Shown here piece by piece: positions 26,431-35,270 of a stretch of DNA of 64,000 nucleotides (position 1 is the stretch's first letter; every line of letters begins with the position of its first letter). This DNA is from Paenibacillus sediminis (lineage in GTDB: Bacteria; Bacillota; Bacilli; Paenibacillales; Paenibacillaceae). The notes beneath the pieces are model-generated. The model was given only the letters and a program-made list of their open reading frames with translations, ran no database searches and had not been told where the DNA came from. The DNA lies in assembly GCF_017873765.1 (NCBI RefSeq), contig NZ_JAGGKP010000003.1, forward strand, positions 1 through 64,000. The letters run 5' to 3'. The position numbers and the translations under genes are program-made.

Positions 26431-26868
26431 CTACGCTTCGCTTTTCAACAAATGTTCGCGTTCAATTTTCTCTTTCACATCCGAAACTTTGACGGTATCA
26501 AGATGATTTTCCAAGCTGCGCTCGGCATCACCATATACTTCATTCATCACATTTTGCATATGGGCGGAAACTTTGCAATTTTGTTCTGAATCGCCGGAGC
26601 ACCAATGAGGCTGCAAAGAACCACGAGCTAGAAGTCGATACAGATCACCAAGGCTAACTTCATCGATATTGCAGCTCAGCATATATCCTCCGCCTGTACC
26701 TTCTTTGGTAACTACATATCCATTTTTACGCAAAATACTAAGCACCTTGCGTACTCTCGCTGGATGGGTTGCTACACTTTGCGCAATCGTATCACTGTTA
26801 GCCATCTGGTCTGTATGCATACTTAACCAGATAAGACAATGAATGGCTATAGTCAGTTCGCTGTTCAT
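26431..26868 (-). CDS. Rrf2 family transcriptional regulator
   Basis: This 145-residue protein has the Rrf2 winged helix: ELTIAIHCLIWLSMH, SDTIAQSVATHPARVRKVLS, and a wing with GTGGGYML. Two cysteines (CSGDSEQNC) occupy the place where other Rrf2 proteins bind an Fe-S cluster, but a third cysteine is absent nearby. It may therefore be a thiol or redox sensor in the style of YwnA/CymR-like paralogues. The ATG at 26868 has AAGGGTGG upstream. Its likely target is the nitroreductase gene downstream. Confidence 0.85.
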   Translation of the reverse strand: MNSELTIAIHCLIWLSMHTDQMANSDTIAQSVATHPARVRKVLSILRKNGYVVTKEGTGGGYMLSCNIDEVSLGDLYRLLARGSLQPHWCSGDSEQNCKVSAHMQNVMNEVYGDAERSLENHLDTVKVSDVKEKIEREHLLKSEA

Positions 26869-27119
26869 GAGAACCACCCTTCAAATTCACTGCAATTATA
26901 TAAATAACAGTTGTTTGTGTCAACTTACACTTCTGTTCACTATTAGTTCTATTTTATCATACCTCCCTTTATTTTTCTTTATTTGTTTATAGGATGTTAC
27001 ATAATGGCGATTCTGCCAGAAAGAATTAATACTTCATTATTTCTGTACATCATTTCAGAATAATTTAGCTATAGGCTTACAACTATTGACATCTCTCGAT
27101 TTCTTGTGGCAAAATTTAA

Positions 27120-27140
27120 ATATGAACATATGCTCATGTT
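27120..27140. promoter_or_regulatory. ArsR/CzrA-type operator
   Basis: ATATGAACATATGCTCATGTT contains the TGAACA...TG.TCA imperfect 12-2-12-like repeat of the ArsR/SmtB family. It lies 20 bases before the arsR start and downstream of a TTGACA -35 box at 27086. Confidence 0.75.
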
Positions 27141-27159
27141 TAGGAAACGAGGTTTGTTT

Positions 27160-27468
27160 ATGAACCAAGCTGAACATTTATTTTTATCTGCAGACACGGT
27201 AGAGAACGTATCCACCATTTTTAAAGCTTTATCAGATCCTACACGGGTTCGAATTCTTTATTTGTTATCCCAAGAGGAATGCACAGTGAGTCACATTACT
27301 GAAGTACTGGGCATGTCCCAATCTGCTGTTTCTCATCAATTAAGTACTCTGCGTAATTTAAAACTTGTGAAGAACAAACGTGAAGGGAACACGGTCATCT
27401 ATTGCTGTGATGATGATCATGTCATCGCACTCTTGAATCAAGCCATTCACCACTCGGAGCATCGTTAA
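27160..27468 (+). CDS. ArsR/SmtB family metal-sensing repressor (CzrA-like)
   Basis: This 102-residue winged-helix repressor contains VSTIFKALSDPTRVRILYLL, then ECTVSHITEVLGMSQSAVSH (recognition helix). At the C-terminal helix it has the pattern DDDHVIALLNQAIHHSEH, whose Asp and His pairs fit the alpha-5 Zn/Co site of CzrA/SmtB. It represses until zinc, cobalt or similar metal binds. The ATG at 27160 follows GAGG. It is followed by czcD after 13 bases and has an operator at its promoter. Confidence 0.92.
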   Translation: MNQAEHLFLSADTVENVSTIFKALSDPTRVRILYLLSQEECTVSHITEVLGMSQSAVSHQLSTLRNLKLVKNKREGNTVIYCCDDDHVIALLNQAIHHSEHR

Positions 27469-27481
27469 GGAGGAACGTGAA

Positions 27482-28441
27482 ATGCATCTTCATGATCACC
27501 ATCATCACTCTCACGACGGCCATTCCCATGGGCATCATCATACACATGGACACCACCATCACCATGAAGTGACAGAAGGCAATCGCAAAGGATTAACAAC
27601 CGCCCTGATTATTACAGCTGGCATCATGATTTTGGAATTCCTCGGCGGATTGTTCACCGGCAGTCTAGCGCTGTTATCTGATTCCGGTCATATGCTTAGC
27701 GATACTGGAGCGATTGTGCTAAGTCTGATTGCGCTGCGTTTTGCCATGAAGCCGGCATCGCCGCAGAAGACATTTGGATTTTACCGGTTTGAAATCCTTG
27801 CCGCCCTGTTCAATGGTGTCACTCTCTTCGTCGTTGCGGCTTTTATTATTCGGGAAGCGTACTATAGGTTTCTGAACCCTCCGGTTGTAGCGAGCGGTAC
27901 AATGATGCTCATTGCGATCGTTGGTCTTCTAGCCAACATGCTTAGCGCGTGGTCACTTATTCGTAAAAGCGACATAAAAAATAATGCGAATTTACGCAGC
28001 ACTTATTTGCATATTATCGGTGACGCACTCGGTTCCGTAGGAGCCATTATTGCTGCTCTTCTTATGCATTGGTTTGGCTGGTATATCGCCGATCCAATCA
28101 TTAGCGTTATCGTTGCACTGCTCATTCTCAAAGGCGCTTGGAGCGTCATCACACATGCTGTTCATATCTTAATGGAAGGCGTACCAAGCCGTATAGATCA
28201 AAGTGAAGTGAAGGCAACGCTCGAGGCCATTGAAGGCGTTCTGGAGGTTCATGATCTTCACATTTGGACGATTACTTCCGGTCTTGATTCATTAAGCTGC
28301 CATTTAATCGTTGAGGATCATCAAGATGGGCAGAACATATTGCAACAAGCGATTCGCCGTATTGAAGAAAAATTTCATATTGAACACACGACGATTCAAA
28401 TTGAAACTTCGAGCATACATCATTGTGACTTACGAGTGTAG
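27482..28441 (+). CDS. czcD: cation diffusion facilitator, zinc/cobalt/cadmium efflux (CzcD)
   Basis: This 319-residue protein begins with a very histidine-rich cytoplasmic tail, followed by six helices and a C-terminal cytoplasmic domain. Metal-site motifs SDSGHMLSD (helix 2) and HIIGD (helix 5) are intact. It exchanges metal for protons. Translation starts at an ATG behind AAGGAGG. It forms a two-gene operon with the ArsR-type sensor, so efflux is induced by the metal it exports. Confidence 0.95.
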   Translation: MHLHDHHHHSHDGHSHGHHHTHGHHHHHEVTEGNRKGLTTALIITAGIMILEFLGGLFTGSLALLSDSGHMLSDTGAIVLSLIALRFAMKPASPQKTFGFYRFEILAALFNGVTLFVVAAFIIREAYYRFLNPPVVASGTMMLIAIVGLLANMLSAWSLIRKSDIKNNANLRSTYLHIIGDALGSVGAIIAALLMHWFGWYIADPIISVIVALLILKGAWSVITHAVHILMEGVPSRIDQSEVKATLEAIEGVLEVHDLHIWTITSGLDSLSCHLIVEDHQDGQNILQQAIRRIEEKFHIEHTTIQIETSSIHHCDLRV

Positions 28442-28497
28442 CTGCGTCATATCAGCTCTATCCTGCTAAACATTATTAAACATTAAACAGTAAAGCT

Positions 28498-28524
28498 AAA
28501 GCTTCCATAACGGAAGCTTTTTTT
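28498..28524 (+). terminator. terminator of the czrA-czcD operon
   Basis: AAAGCTTCC pairs with GGAAGCTTT and is followed by a T-run. Confidence 0.85.
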
Positions 28525-28622
28525 GTCATTTGCATATTTTGCCGAAATTGGCATTGTAGTCTTTGTGGAAATGTTATATACTTACGTTAAGTAATTAGCT
28601 TATATATAATAATTGATGTTTC

Positions 28623-28802
28623 ATGATCGGCTTTGATCAAGAAAAGATGAGAAGCGTACTTGATATACCTAGTCGTTACGAGCCTGTGCTTCTCATTACA
28701 ATTGGTAAAGAAGACGTATCTAAACCTAGACCGCGCGGTTATCGCAAACCAATTAACGAATTCGTCAATTACAATACATTTATCGCACAATCTGATATTT
28801 AA
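28623..28802 (+). pseudogene. 3' remnant of a nitroreductase gene
   Basis: Sixty codons ending in TAA encode MIGFDQEKMRSVLDIPSRYE, then PVLLITIGKEDVSKPRPRGYRKP and a final ..NEFVNYNTFIAQSDI. This is the conserved C-terminal end of YodC/YdjA-type nitroreductases (ERYVPVLLITIG...RPRGYRKP). The N-terminal two thirds, including the FMN site, are absent. The region before it is AT-rich, with no ribosome site at the ATG. A good terminator follows. It is best read as a deletion relic. Confidence 0.8.
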
Positions 28803-28810
28803 CACGCACG

Positions 28811-28846
28811 AACAGCAGCTTATCTAATCATAAGCTGCTGTTTTTA
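28811..28846 (+). terminator. terminator after the nitroreductase remnant
   Basis: AACAGCAGCTTAT pairs with ATAAGCTGCTGTT and is followed by T5. It is apparently inherited from the lost gene. Confidence 0.85.
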
Positions 28847-28943
28847 TATTTACATTTTGGGCAATATAGTTATATATGCCAGAGCGAATGTGATATAATG
28901 GGCAATGATAAATTTTCCTTAGAGAAAGAGAGGGCTTCTTCAA

Positions 28944-29420
28944 GTGGCACATATTAATCCCTCATATTTGCAAATCACGACGACATTCGGGGCGCTCATT
29001 ATGGCTCTGTTAACGATTTTCATACGATTGAAGGCAAGCCATAGACCTGTTACAATTCGAAAAATTATTATTCCACCGCTAGGTATGGCGACGGGATTCG
29101 CTATGTTCTTCTTCCCTTTCATGCGCGTTCCAATCTTATGGGCAGTAATTGCTTTTCTCGTAGGATGGTTTATTTTCTCCATTCCGCTCATTCGAAGCAC
29201 GAAATTCGAAAAAATGAACGGACAAATATTTGCCCAGCGCTCCAGAGGATTTGCCTTCATTCTGTTCGGACTGCTCGCCGTTCGATTTGCCTTGCACGAG
29301 GTCATCCAAGAGTATGTCTCTGTTCCGCAGACTGGCGCTCTCTTCTTTCTATTAGCGTTCGGCATGATCACACGTTGGCGTCTATTTATGTACCTTAAGT
29401 ACAAGGAAATGACAAGATAA
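28944..29420 (+). CDS. CcdC family membrane protein (DUF1453)
   Basis: This 158-residue protein has about five hydrophobic helices. It shows the family pattern RKIIIPPLGMATGFAMFFFP, ..LVGWFIFSIPLI..T.FEKM and TGALFFLLAFGMITRWRLFM. It resembles CcdC of Bacillus, a membrane protein encoded near cytochrome c maturation genes but dispensable for it; the function is unresolved. The start is a GTG with AGAGAGGG upstream. It is followed by a strong terminator and stands alone. Confidence 0.8.
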   Translation: MAHINPSYLQITTTFGALIMALLTIFIRLKASHRPVTIRKIIIPPLGMATGFAMFFFPFMRVPILWAVIAFLVGWFIFSIPLIRSTKFEKMNGQIFAQRSRGFAFILFGLLAVRFALHEVIQEYVSVPQTGALFFLLAFGMITRWRLFMYLKYKEMTR

Positions 29421-29436
29421 ATCGACATATGAACCT

Positions 29437-29472
29437 AAGAGGCTCTCTTCACGTTGAAGAGGGCCTCTTTTA
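29437..29472 (+). terminator. terminator of the ccdC-like gene
   Basis: AAGAGGC.CTCTTC pairs with GAAGAG.GCCTCTT, followed by T residues. Confidence 0.85.
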
Positions 29473-29507
29473 TTGTTTTTCAACCATTTAAACACATTTA
29501 ATCCTAC

Positions 29508-29535
29508 TTGACAAGTTGGAATTAAGTGCTATCAT
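29508..29535 (+). promoter_or_regulatory. orphan sigma-A promoter in front of the VOC remnant
   Basis: TTGACA (29508-29513) and TATCAT (29530-29535) are 16 bases apart. They would start transcription directly into the truncated VOC frame. Confidence 0.6.
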
Positions 29536-29538
29536 TAG

Positions 29539-29805
29539 CCTAAATCAATACTGACATTTCTAGGATTTAACGGTACGGATGAGACTGAAATTGAACTGAT
29601 TCAAGGATACAGCTACGATCTGCCATCTGAAGCGACTGTCCATCACTTTGCCATTAACGTAGAAGATATTAACGAGGAATACAACCGCCTTAAGGAACTC
29701 GGTGCGCCATTTCTTGACGAAGAAATTGTCACACTTCCGAACGGTTATAAATACTTTTTCATCACTGGACCGGATAAGGAATGGATTGAATTATTCCAAA
29801 GATAA
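29539..29805 (+). pseudogene. 3' remnant of a VOC (glyoxalase-like) family gene
   Basis: An open frame of 88 residues without a usable start encodes GTDETEIELIQGY, TVHHFAINVEDINEEYNRLK and YFFITGPDKEWIELFQR. This is the C-terminal module of a glyoxalase/bleomycin-resistance-type VOC protein, including the conserved HHFAI and final metal-ligand Glu (WIELFQ). The N-terminal beta-alpha-beta module, start codon and ribosome site are missing, although a promoter remains just upstream. This points to an internal deletion that fused the promoter region to the 3' half. Confidence 0.8.
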
Positions 29806-29812
29806 TCGTCAC

Positions 29813-29853
29813 AAAAAAAAGATGCCCTTTCCGGACATTCGGAAAAAGGGCAT
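29813..29853 (-). terminator. terminator of the ABC transporter operon (minus strand)
   Basis: On the minus strand ATGCCCTTT..CCG pairs with CGG.AAAGGGCAT, followed by a run of eight T. It lies about 115 bases after the second permease gene. Confidence 0.8.
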
Positions 29854-29969
29854 GAAGAAAATTTTATCCGAAAGACACTATACCATCGTGGGTATACATA
29901 TGTCACCCGGTAAATACCACCTTGAATCCGCTTATAATTCCATTTTGACGGGCGGGGCCCTCTATTATT

Positions 29970-31127
29970 TTATGCCCCTGATCCCGCTTCGCTAGGACGA
30001 AGGATCGTTGAACCGATCGCCAGTAGCGTAACTGCCATAAGCGCCAAGATCGATAGCGAAAGCCAAATATCTGTAATCGTCCCTCCTGATGCTACCGTAT
30101 CAATCGCTTCTATTGCCCATTTTTGCGGGATGAAATTTGCTACCTTCTGCAAGTAATCCGGCATGATCGACAGCGGCCAGAAGCAGCCGCCTAGCATGCT
30201 GGTCGGTGTAATGATGATAGAGTTGAGCATACCCGCCTGTCTCGGATTTCGGACTAATCCAGCCACAGTGCTTGCAATTCCCATCGCGACCAGCATGAAC
30301 GCTCCCAAAATAATAACATGTGTTCCGAATGGAATACCGTAATCATATCCAAGCACCCAGCGGCTAATGGCAATGACGAGAACGATTTGTACCAAACCAA
30401 CAAGAAAGCTTCCCATAAAATTTCCTAACGCAATCTGATAAGAACGAATAGGAGCTGTAAACATACGGGCCATCGTCCGCTGTCTGCGGTCATTCACAAT
30501 TAACGTAATGGAGCTTGTAATTAGTCCCATCATGAACATTAATGTGAATCCTGTAATATTACTGAGCCCTGGCTTCGGGTACAACTGCAAATCAACGATG
30601 TTCCCTTTCACTTGATGCTTCTCCACTTGTTCCAGCGTTTTATTCAGCAGCGCAGTCTGTGTGTCAGCATCCTTCGCTTGGGATAACGACAATTGAGCTG
30701 TGCTCGATAAATGTCCAATGATTCTGTCCAAAGACATTTGTAATGTTATAGATTCCTCACTAATCGATAAATCATAGAGCTGTACTTTAGGCACTGCTGC
30801 GCCCTTCAACTGTTCACTAAAGCCCGAAGGAATCGTCATTCCGACCTTCGCTTTTTGATGAATAATCGAAGCCTTCAACTGTTCCTCGCTATCCATCTCC
30901 TTCAGAACATAGCTATCGTTTCTCGACAATTCCGTAATCAAATGTGCACCCGCTGAACCTTTATCTAAATTCACGTATACAATGACAGCTGCTCTTGAAT
31001 CTGATTTACCGAATAGAAATATAGATAGCGCAATGACTACGCACGGTAAAATAATAAATCCGACAAATTTCTTCTTCGTGCCGACCATCCGTTTCAATAT
31101 ATTCCAAGCGATCGTAAAACTATGCAC
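29970..31127 (-). CDS. ABC-2 type transporter permease (LnrN/YfiN-like)
   Basis: This 385-residue permease has one N-terminal helix (about 18-37), a roughly 140-residue extracytoplasmic domain and five C-terminal helices, the ABC2_membrane_3 layout. It contains NDRRQRTMARMFTAPI, the coupling region of exporters of the linearmycin-resistance LnrLMN (YfiLMN) type. The GTG start has GGGAGG before it and lies inside the 3' end of the upstream permease gene (8-base overlap). The divergent two-component genes support a lipid-active antibiotic detoxification role, as known for LnrJK-LnrLMN. The substrate here is inferred. Confidence 0.83.
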   Translation of the reverse strand: MHSFTIAWNILKRMVGTKKKFVGFIILPCVVIALSIFLFGKSDSRAAVIVYVNLDKGSAGAHLITELSRNDSYVLKEMDSEEQLKASIIHQKAKVGMTIPSGFSEQLKGAAVPKVQLYDLSISEESITLQMSLDRIIGHLSSTAQLSLSQAKDADTQTALLNKTLEQVEKHQVKGNIVDLQLYPKPGLSNITGFTLMFMMGLITSSITLIVNDRRQRTMARMFTAPIRSYQIALGNFMGSFLVGLVQIVLVIAISRWVLGYDYGIPFGTHVIILGAFMLVAMGIASTVAGLVRNPRQAGMLNSIIITPTSMLGGCFWPLSIMPDYLQKVANFIPQKWAIEAIDTVASGGTITDIWLSLSILALMAVTLLAIGSTILRPSEAGSGA

Positions 31128-32307
31128 GGTAACCTCCCACCTTTCTGTACGTAAACGTTGCTGCTCCTATGAATAGAACACATATCCCGCCCAGCATGAG
31201 AATGGTTTGCATGATTTGTGAGACATCTTCATGCAGCATCATTCGCAGCATGCCTTGCATTCCCCAATAATTCACCGATATTTGACCCATATTTTGAAAA
31301 ATTCCTTCTGGAAGAGGGGAGAAGCCGCCGCTTATAAAAGTCATCGCAATCGTAACAATTTGCATAATGGAGTTCGCTGCAGTCCGAGATTTGACAGACA
31401 ACGTGATCATGACCGCAAGTGTCATCGATGCTATAACGAGCAGGACACAAATGACACCTAGAAGAAGCGGATTGTTCCCCCAATTGACACCATATAAGAA
31501 ATGCGTGAACGTTATAATGACAATAACTTGGGCAAAGGCTACGATACTCAGGCCTACAATTTTCCCTGCAAAAATTTGAAAAGATGAAATTGGCATAGCC
31601 TGAAGCCGAGATAACGTATTGTTCTCTTTCTCAAGATATAAGCTGCTGCTCGCCGTCATGCCGGAATATAGCAGGAACATTATTAGCATGGAAGCTGCGT
31701 AATACTGCGAAGCGGAGTAGGATGTACCTTGATTGCTCAGCTTACCTGTATCCACAAAGGATTCATGCTGCTGTGCGCCTTGACTCATCGCCGCCACTGC
31801 GGCATTTGGACCCATGACAACCGACGCAGCCTGCCTGTAATTCGTTTCATCTAGAAAGGAGTCAAACACGGTCTCCGCTACTAGATTTTTCGAGCTGTCT
31901 TTACCGCGAATTAAATCCCATGAAGCTCCCTTGCCTTGCGCTACGTTCGTATCAAAATCAGCAGGAATGACAACAGCGTAATCAATTTTCCCTGATCTCA
32001 TTTCTGTCTCTGCGGATTCCCGTGATTCAGCTGTTTCTGGAAGAATCAACTTCTTAATCTCAGCACTCTGCAAAAAGGTACCCAGCCCTGAAGTGACAGC
32101 CCCCTTCTCTGCGCTCTCATACACGATTCCGACTTTTATCGTTTTAATAGCCGTATCCTTAGGTGTACTCGATTCCCATACCCCCGACAATGCCGCGCCT
32201 AATATGAAAATAAGAATTAGTGGCAATAAAAATAAATTGAGCAAAACCGATCGAATTCGAATTAATCTGAGCAGTTCAAAACGTGCAATCGTCCATATGT
32301 TATTCAT
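31120..32307 (-). CDS. ABC-2 type transporter permease (LnrM/YfiM-like)
   Basis: This is a 395-residue permease with the same layout: one N-terminal helix, a large outside domain (about 45-215) and five to six C-terminal helices. The coupling motif is LEKENNTLSRLQAMPIS. It forms a heterodimer with the downstream permease. The ATG at 32307 follows GGGAGGGATG. It is the second gene of the ATPase-permease-permease operon, 13 bases after the ATPase gene. Confidence 0.83.
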   Translation of the reverse strand: MNNIWTIARFELLRLIRIRSVLLNLFLLPLILIFILGAALSGVWESSTPKDTAIKTIKVGIVYESAEKGAVTSGLGTFLQSAEIKKLILPETAESRESAETEMRSGKIDYAVVIPADFDTNVAQGKGASWDLIRGKDSSKNLVAETVFDSFLDETNYRQAASVVMGPNAAVAAMSQGAQQHESFVDTGKLSNQGTSYSASQYYAASMLIMFLLYSGMTASSSLYLEKENNTLSRLQAMPISSFQIFAGKIVGLSIVAFAQVIVIITFTHFLYGVNWGNNPLLLGVICVLLVIASMTLAVMITLSVKSRTAANSIMQIVTIAMTFISGGFSPLPEGIFQNMGQISVNYWGMQGMLRMMLHEDVSQIMQTILMLGGICVLFIGAATFTYRKVGGYRA

Positions 32308-32320
32308 CTTCATCCCTCCC

Positions 32321-33256
32321 TTAATCCCGAAGCGTCCGTCCGGTTAAGCTAAGGAACAACGTTTCAAGGTTCGGCTCTTCACATACCAGTGAATGAATAA
32401 CGACTTGATGTTTGGCGCAAATAAACAGAATATCTTGAAGGTCAACCTGCGAGGAAGGCACTGACAACTCGATACTCTCATTATCCGCCGTGATGCTAGT
32501 AATCCGCGGATGAAGTCTTAGCTCTTGAATGACCTGGTCCGAAATATGTGAAGCTTTAATGATGATTTTCTCATCCTGTGAAGCCCTTTCTCTAAGCTCC
32601 TGCTGCGTACCTGAAGCAATGACGTGACCCTGATCCAAAATCGCTACCCGGTCACTGAGCGCTGCAACCTCCTCCATATAGTGGCTCGTATAGATGATCG
32701 TCGAACCCATCTTGTTCAGTGTACGAACCGATTCCAGAATATGATTGCGAGACTGTGGGTCGATCCCTACCGTCGGTTCATCCATAATGATGAGCTTCGG
32801 ACGGTGCATAATCGCACATGCGATGTTCAGACGTCTCTTCATTCCACCTGAAAAAGTCTCCGGTTTATCTTTGGCGCGATCCTGAAGACCGACAAACTCC
32901 AGCGCTTCAGAGACACGATTCCTTAGCAGCTCACCGCGAAGACCGTACAGCTTACCGAAAAAAGCAACGTTCTCCGCTGCCGACATCGTCTCATAAAGTG
33001 CTAAGTCTTGCGGCACAAGGCCAATTCTTTTCTTTACTTCCAGTGAATCGTTTTTCACCGAGATTCGATCTACCTTGATGTCTCCCTGGTCCATTTTCAA
33101 GAGCCCTGTAATCATATGAATTGTCGTACTCTTTCCCGCTCCATTCGGCCCGAGTAATCCGAAAATTTCTCCTTCTTGTATCGTTAAGTCTAGATGATCG
33201 ACAGACAATTTATTGCCATATCGTTTAACAACATCCTTCAGCTCTACAAATGCCAT
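32321..33256 (-). CDS. ABC transporter ATPase (LnrL/YfiL-like)
   Basis: This 311-residue ATPase has a complete nucleotide-binding domain: Walker [11 protein letters not shown]-loop VPQDLALYE, signature FSGGMKRR, Walker B LIIMDEPT and switch His in TSHYMEE. A roughly 90-residue C-terminal domain follows, as in drug exporters of the DrrA/YfiL group. It powers the two ABC-2 permeases encoded downstream. The start ATG follows AGGGAGAGAG. It is divergent from the sensor kinase gene, with a shared 168-base promoter region. Confidence 0.92.
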   Translation of the reverse strand: MAFVELKDVVKRYGNKLSVDHLDLTIQEGEIFGLLGPNGAGKSTTIHMITGLLKMDQGDIKVDRISVKNDSLEVKKRIGLVPQDLALYETMSAAENVAFFGKLYGLRGELLRNRVSEALEFVGLQDRAKDKPETFSGGMKRRLNIACAIMHRPKLIIMDEPTVGIDPQSRNHILESVRTLNKMGSTIIYTSHYMEEVAALSDRVAILDQGHVIASGTQQELRERASQDEKIIIKASHISDQVIQELRLHPRITSITADNESIELSVPSSQVDLQDILFICAKHQVVIHSLVCEEPNLETLFLSLTGRTLRD

Positions 33257-33424
33257 CTTACTCTCTCCCTATCGTTTCATTTGCTCTCATTGTACCGAGA
33301 ATCTATGACTATAACAGGTACTTAAGGTCATCATATAAAATGACTTTAGTCACCTCTTAGCAGCAAGCGAAGATGTGATATAATATTTCCAAATTATGAT
33401 AGGCTAAGAGCCTGTTGGAAAAGG

Positions 33425-34588
33425 ATGTTATGTATCTTGCCGCCGAGACTAAACTATTTGCGTTATGGACTCATTATTATCCCTGCCCTATTATCTTCGT
33501 TCGTCTATCACTACGATGACAACGGCATATATACACTCCATGTTCTCATTCTATTATCATTGGTCGCCCTGCAGCGATTTCTGAAATCAGAACTATCCGA
33601 GCTCGCTGCCATCATTACCGAGATCTCTTTTGCCGCTTGGTTAGCGACTACATATGGAGAATTGATGCTGTTTATCCTTATATCACCTTTATGTAGATAT
33701 TTGTTTCTTCCAAGGCTGGAAGTCCGTCTTATTCTGCTCATATTGAATGTCATTCAGCTAAATTGGGCCTATCATTCGGAACCCATTTCGTGGATCTCCA
33801 TATGTAATATCATGTTACTCGCATTCGCTTCACTCATTCATTTGCTCAAACGATCCGCAGGACATCACTCCGAGGTCATCCATTTATATGACCAGCTGCG
33901 CAGAAAGCATTTTGAGCTTGATGAAGCGAGAAATCAGCTCATTCAGTATGCGAAGCAAGTCGAGGATGCAGCTGAGGCGGGTGAGCGCCAGCGAATCTCA
34001 AGACAGCTGCATGATGATATCGGTCATAGGTTGATTCGCGCCAAAATGATGATGGAGGCAGCCATTCAGACAATGCCAACCCAGCCTGAGCAGGGCATGG
34101 ATATCATGTACCAAATTCGTGATCAGCTGTCCATCAGTATGGAAGAAATGCGTGCTACGGTTAAGAGGCTTTCACCAAAATCCAGTCCTTCTGATGCATA
34201 CCGTCTCGATTCTCTTCTTGAGGAGGTCGGCAGAGAGACAGGAATCCATACACAGCTACTGACGGAAGGAATTCCATTCCCTCTCTATCCAAGCATGCTA
34301 GTCATTCTGTATAAAAACGCTCGCGAAGCCATAACAAATGCGCTCCGTCACGGCAATGCGACCTCTATTCAAATCAAATTAACGTATACCGATACAGAAA
34401 TTATGATGGCTGTAAGCAATAATGGTGAGGTAATCCCTCAAGATAAACCGATTAGAGAGCAAGGGCTTGGCCTGCAGGGAATGCAGGAACGAGTAAATAT
34501 GGTCAAAGGGCGCCTGGAAGTGATTTGGGAGGAACCCTTTACGGTCATTACAAGGCTGCCAGCCAAAAGAATTCAGGAAATTGTATAA
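33425..34588 (+). CDS. sensor histidine kinase, NarL/DesK type (LnrJ/YfiJ-like)
   Basis: The N-terminal ~140 residues contain about five to six membrane helices with almost no extracellular loop. These precede a coiled coil (LYDQLRRKHFELDEARNQLI) and a HisKA_3 domain with the phosphoacceptor His in RISRQLHDDIGHR. The HATPase domain has NAREAITNALRHG and a G-box GLGLQGMQER. Such small-loop kinases sense membrane-intercalating compounds. The ATG directly abuts the ribosome site AAAAGG; an in-frame TTG at 33437 has better spacing and may be the real start. The cognate regulator follows. Confidence 0.88.
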   Translation: MLCILPPRLNYLRYGLIIIPALLSSFVYHYDDNGIYTLHVLILLSLVALQRFLKSELSELAAIITEISFAAWLATTYGELMLFILISPLCRYLFLPRLEVRLILLILNVIQLNWAYHSEPISWISICNIMLLAFASLIHLLKRSAGHHSEVIHLYDQLRRKHFELDEARNQLIQYAKQVEDAAEAGERQRISRQLHDDIGHRLIRAKMMMEAAIQTMPTQPEQGMDIMYQIRDQLSISMEEMRATVKRLSPKSSPSDAYRLDSLLEEVGRETGIHTQLLTEGIPFPLYPSMLVILYKNAREAITNALRHGNATSIQIKLTYTDTEIMMAVSNNGEVIPQDKPIREQGLGLQGMQERVNMVKGRLEVIWEEPFTVITRLPAKRIQEIV

Positions 34589-34617
34589 CATTACAAGACG
34601 AAGGGGACGGATATCCT

Positions 34618-35259
34618 ATGATTTCATTGCTTATAGTAGATGATGATTCTTATATCCGCGAAAGTCTGAAGGTACTTGTTGGAATGGACCCAGATATTGA
34701 GGTTGTGGGTACGGCAAGCCACGGGGCTGAAGCATTGACGTTGATGGGTGAAGGATTACTGGTTGATGTAGTGCTGATGGATATTCGGATGCCCGTGATG
34801 GGCGGCGTGGAAGGTGCAGAGCGGATCAAAGCATTGTACCCGCAAACGCGGGTGCTCATGCTGACAACCTTCGATGACGATGACTATATTATTGAGGCAC
34901 TGCAAAATGGAGCCAGCGGATATTTGCTGAAAAATATTCCGCCGGATCGCATTATTCAGGGGATTAAAACCGTTCATGAGGGGAACATGCTTATACATCC
35001 TGATATTGCGCGCAAGCTGACTACCTTTCTCCGACCTGCTGCTGCCCCAGTGTCTAAGGATCAGCTGCTATCCGACCATGGATTAACGAAGGCCGAACAG
35101 GCAGTAGTCGCTTATATCGCTCAAGGGCTGTCTAATAAAGAAATTGCCAGCCAGCTTTTTCTAAGTGAAGGCACCGTGAAGAACTACATTACCGAAATTT
35201 TAAGCAAGCTCGGCCTGCGCGACCGAACGCAAATCGCTATCTTTTACCTGAATCATTAA
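34618..35259 (+). CDS. response regulator, NarL/LuxR type (LnrK/YfiK-like)
   Basis: This 213-residue regulator has an N-terminal receiver with the acidic pocket DDD, phosphoacceptor Asp in VVLMDIRMP, and Lys in GYLLKN. A LuxR-type helix-turn-helix follows (LTKAEQAVVAYIAQGLSNKE.. GTVKNYITEIL). The ATG at 34618 has AAGGGG upstream, 29 bases after the kinase stop. Together with the kinase it very likely activates the divergent ABC exporter operon. Confidence 0.92.
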   Translation: MISLLIVDDDSYIRESLKVLVGMDPDIEVVGTASHGAEALTLMGEGLLVDVVLMDIRMPVMGGVEGAERIKALYPQTRVLMLTTFDDDDYIIEALQNGASGYLLKNIPPDRIIQGIKTVHEGNMLIHPDIARKLTTFLRPAAAPVSKDQLLSDHGLTKAEQAVVAYIAQGLSNKEIASQLFLSEGTVKNYITEILSKLGLRDRTQIAIFYLNH

Positions 35260-35270
35260 TTACTGGGTCA

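Noticed and set aside
28587..28805. 72-codon minus-strand open frame
   Set aside because: It is the antisense shadow of the nitroreductase 3' relic, which has clear family similarity on the plus strand.
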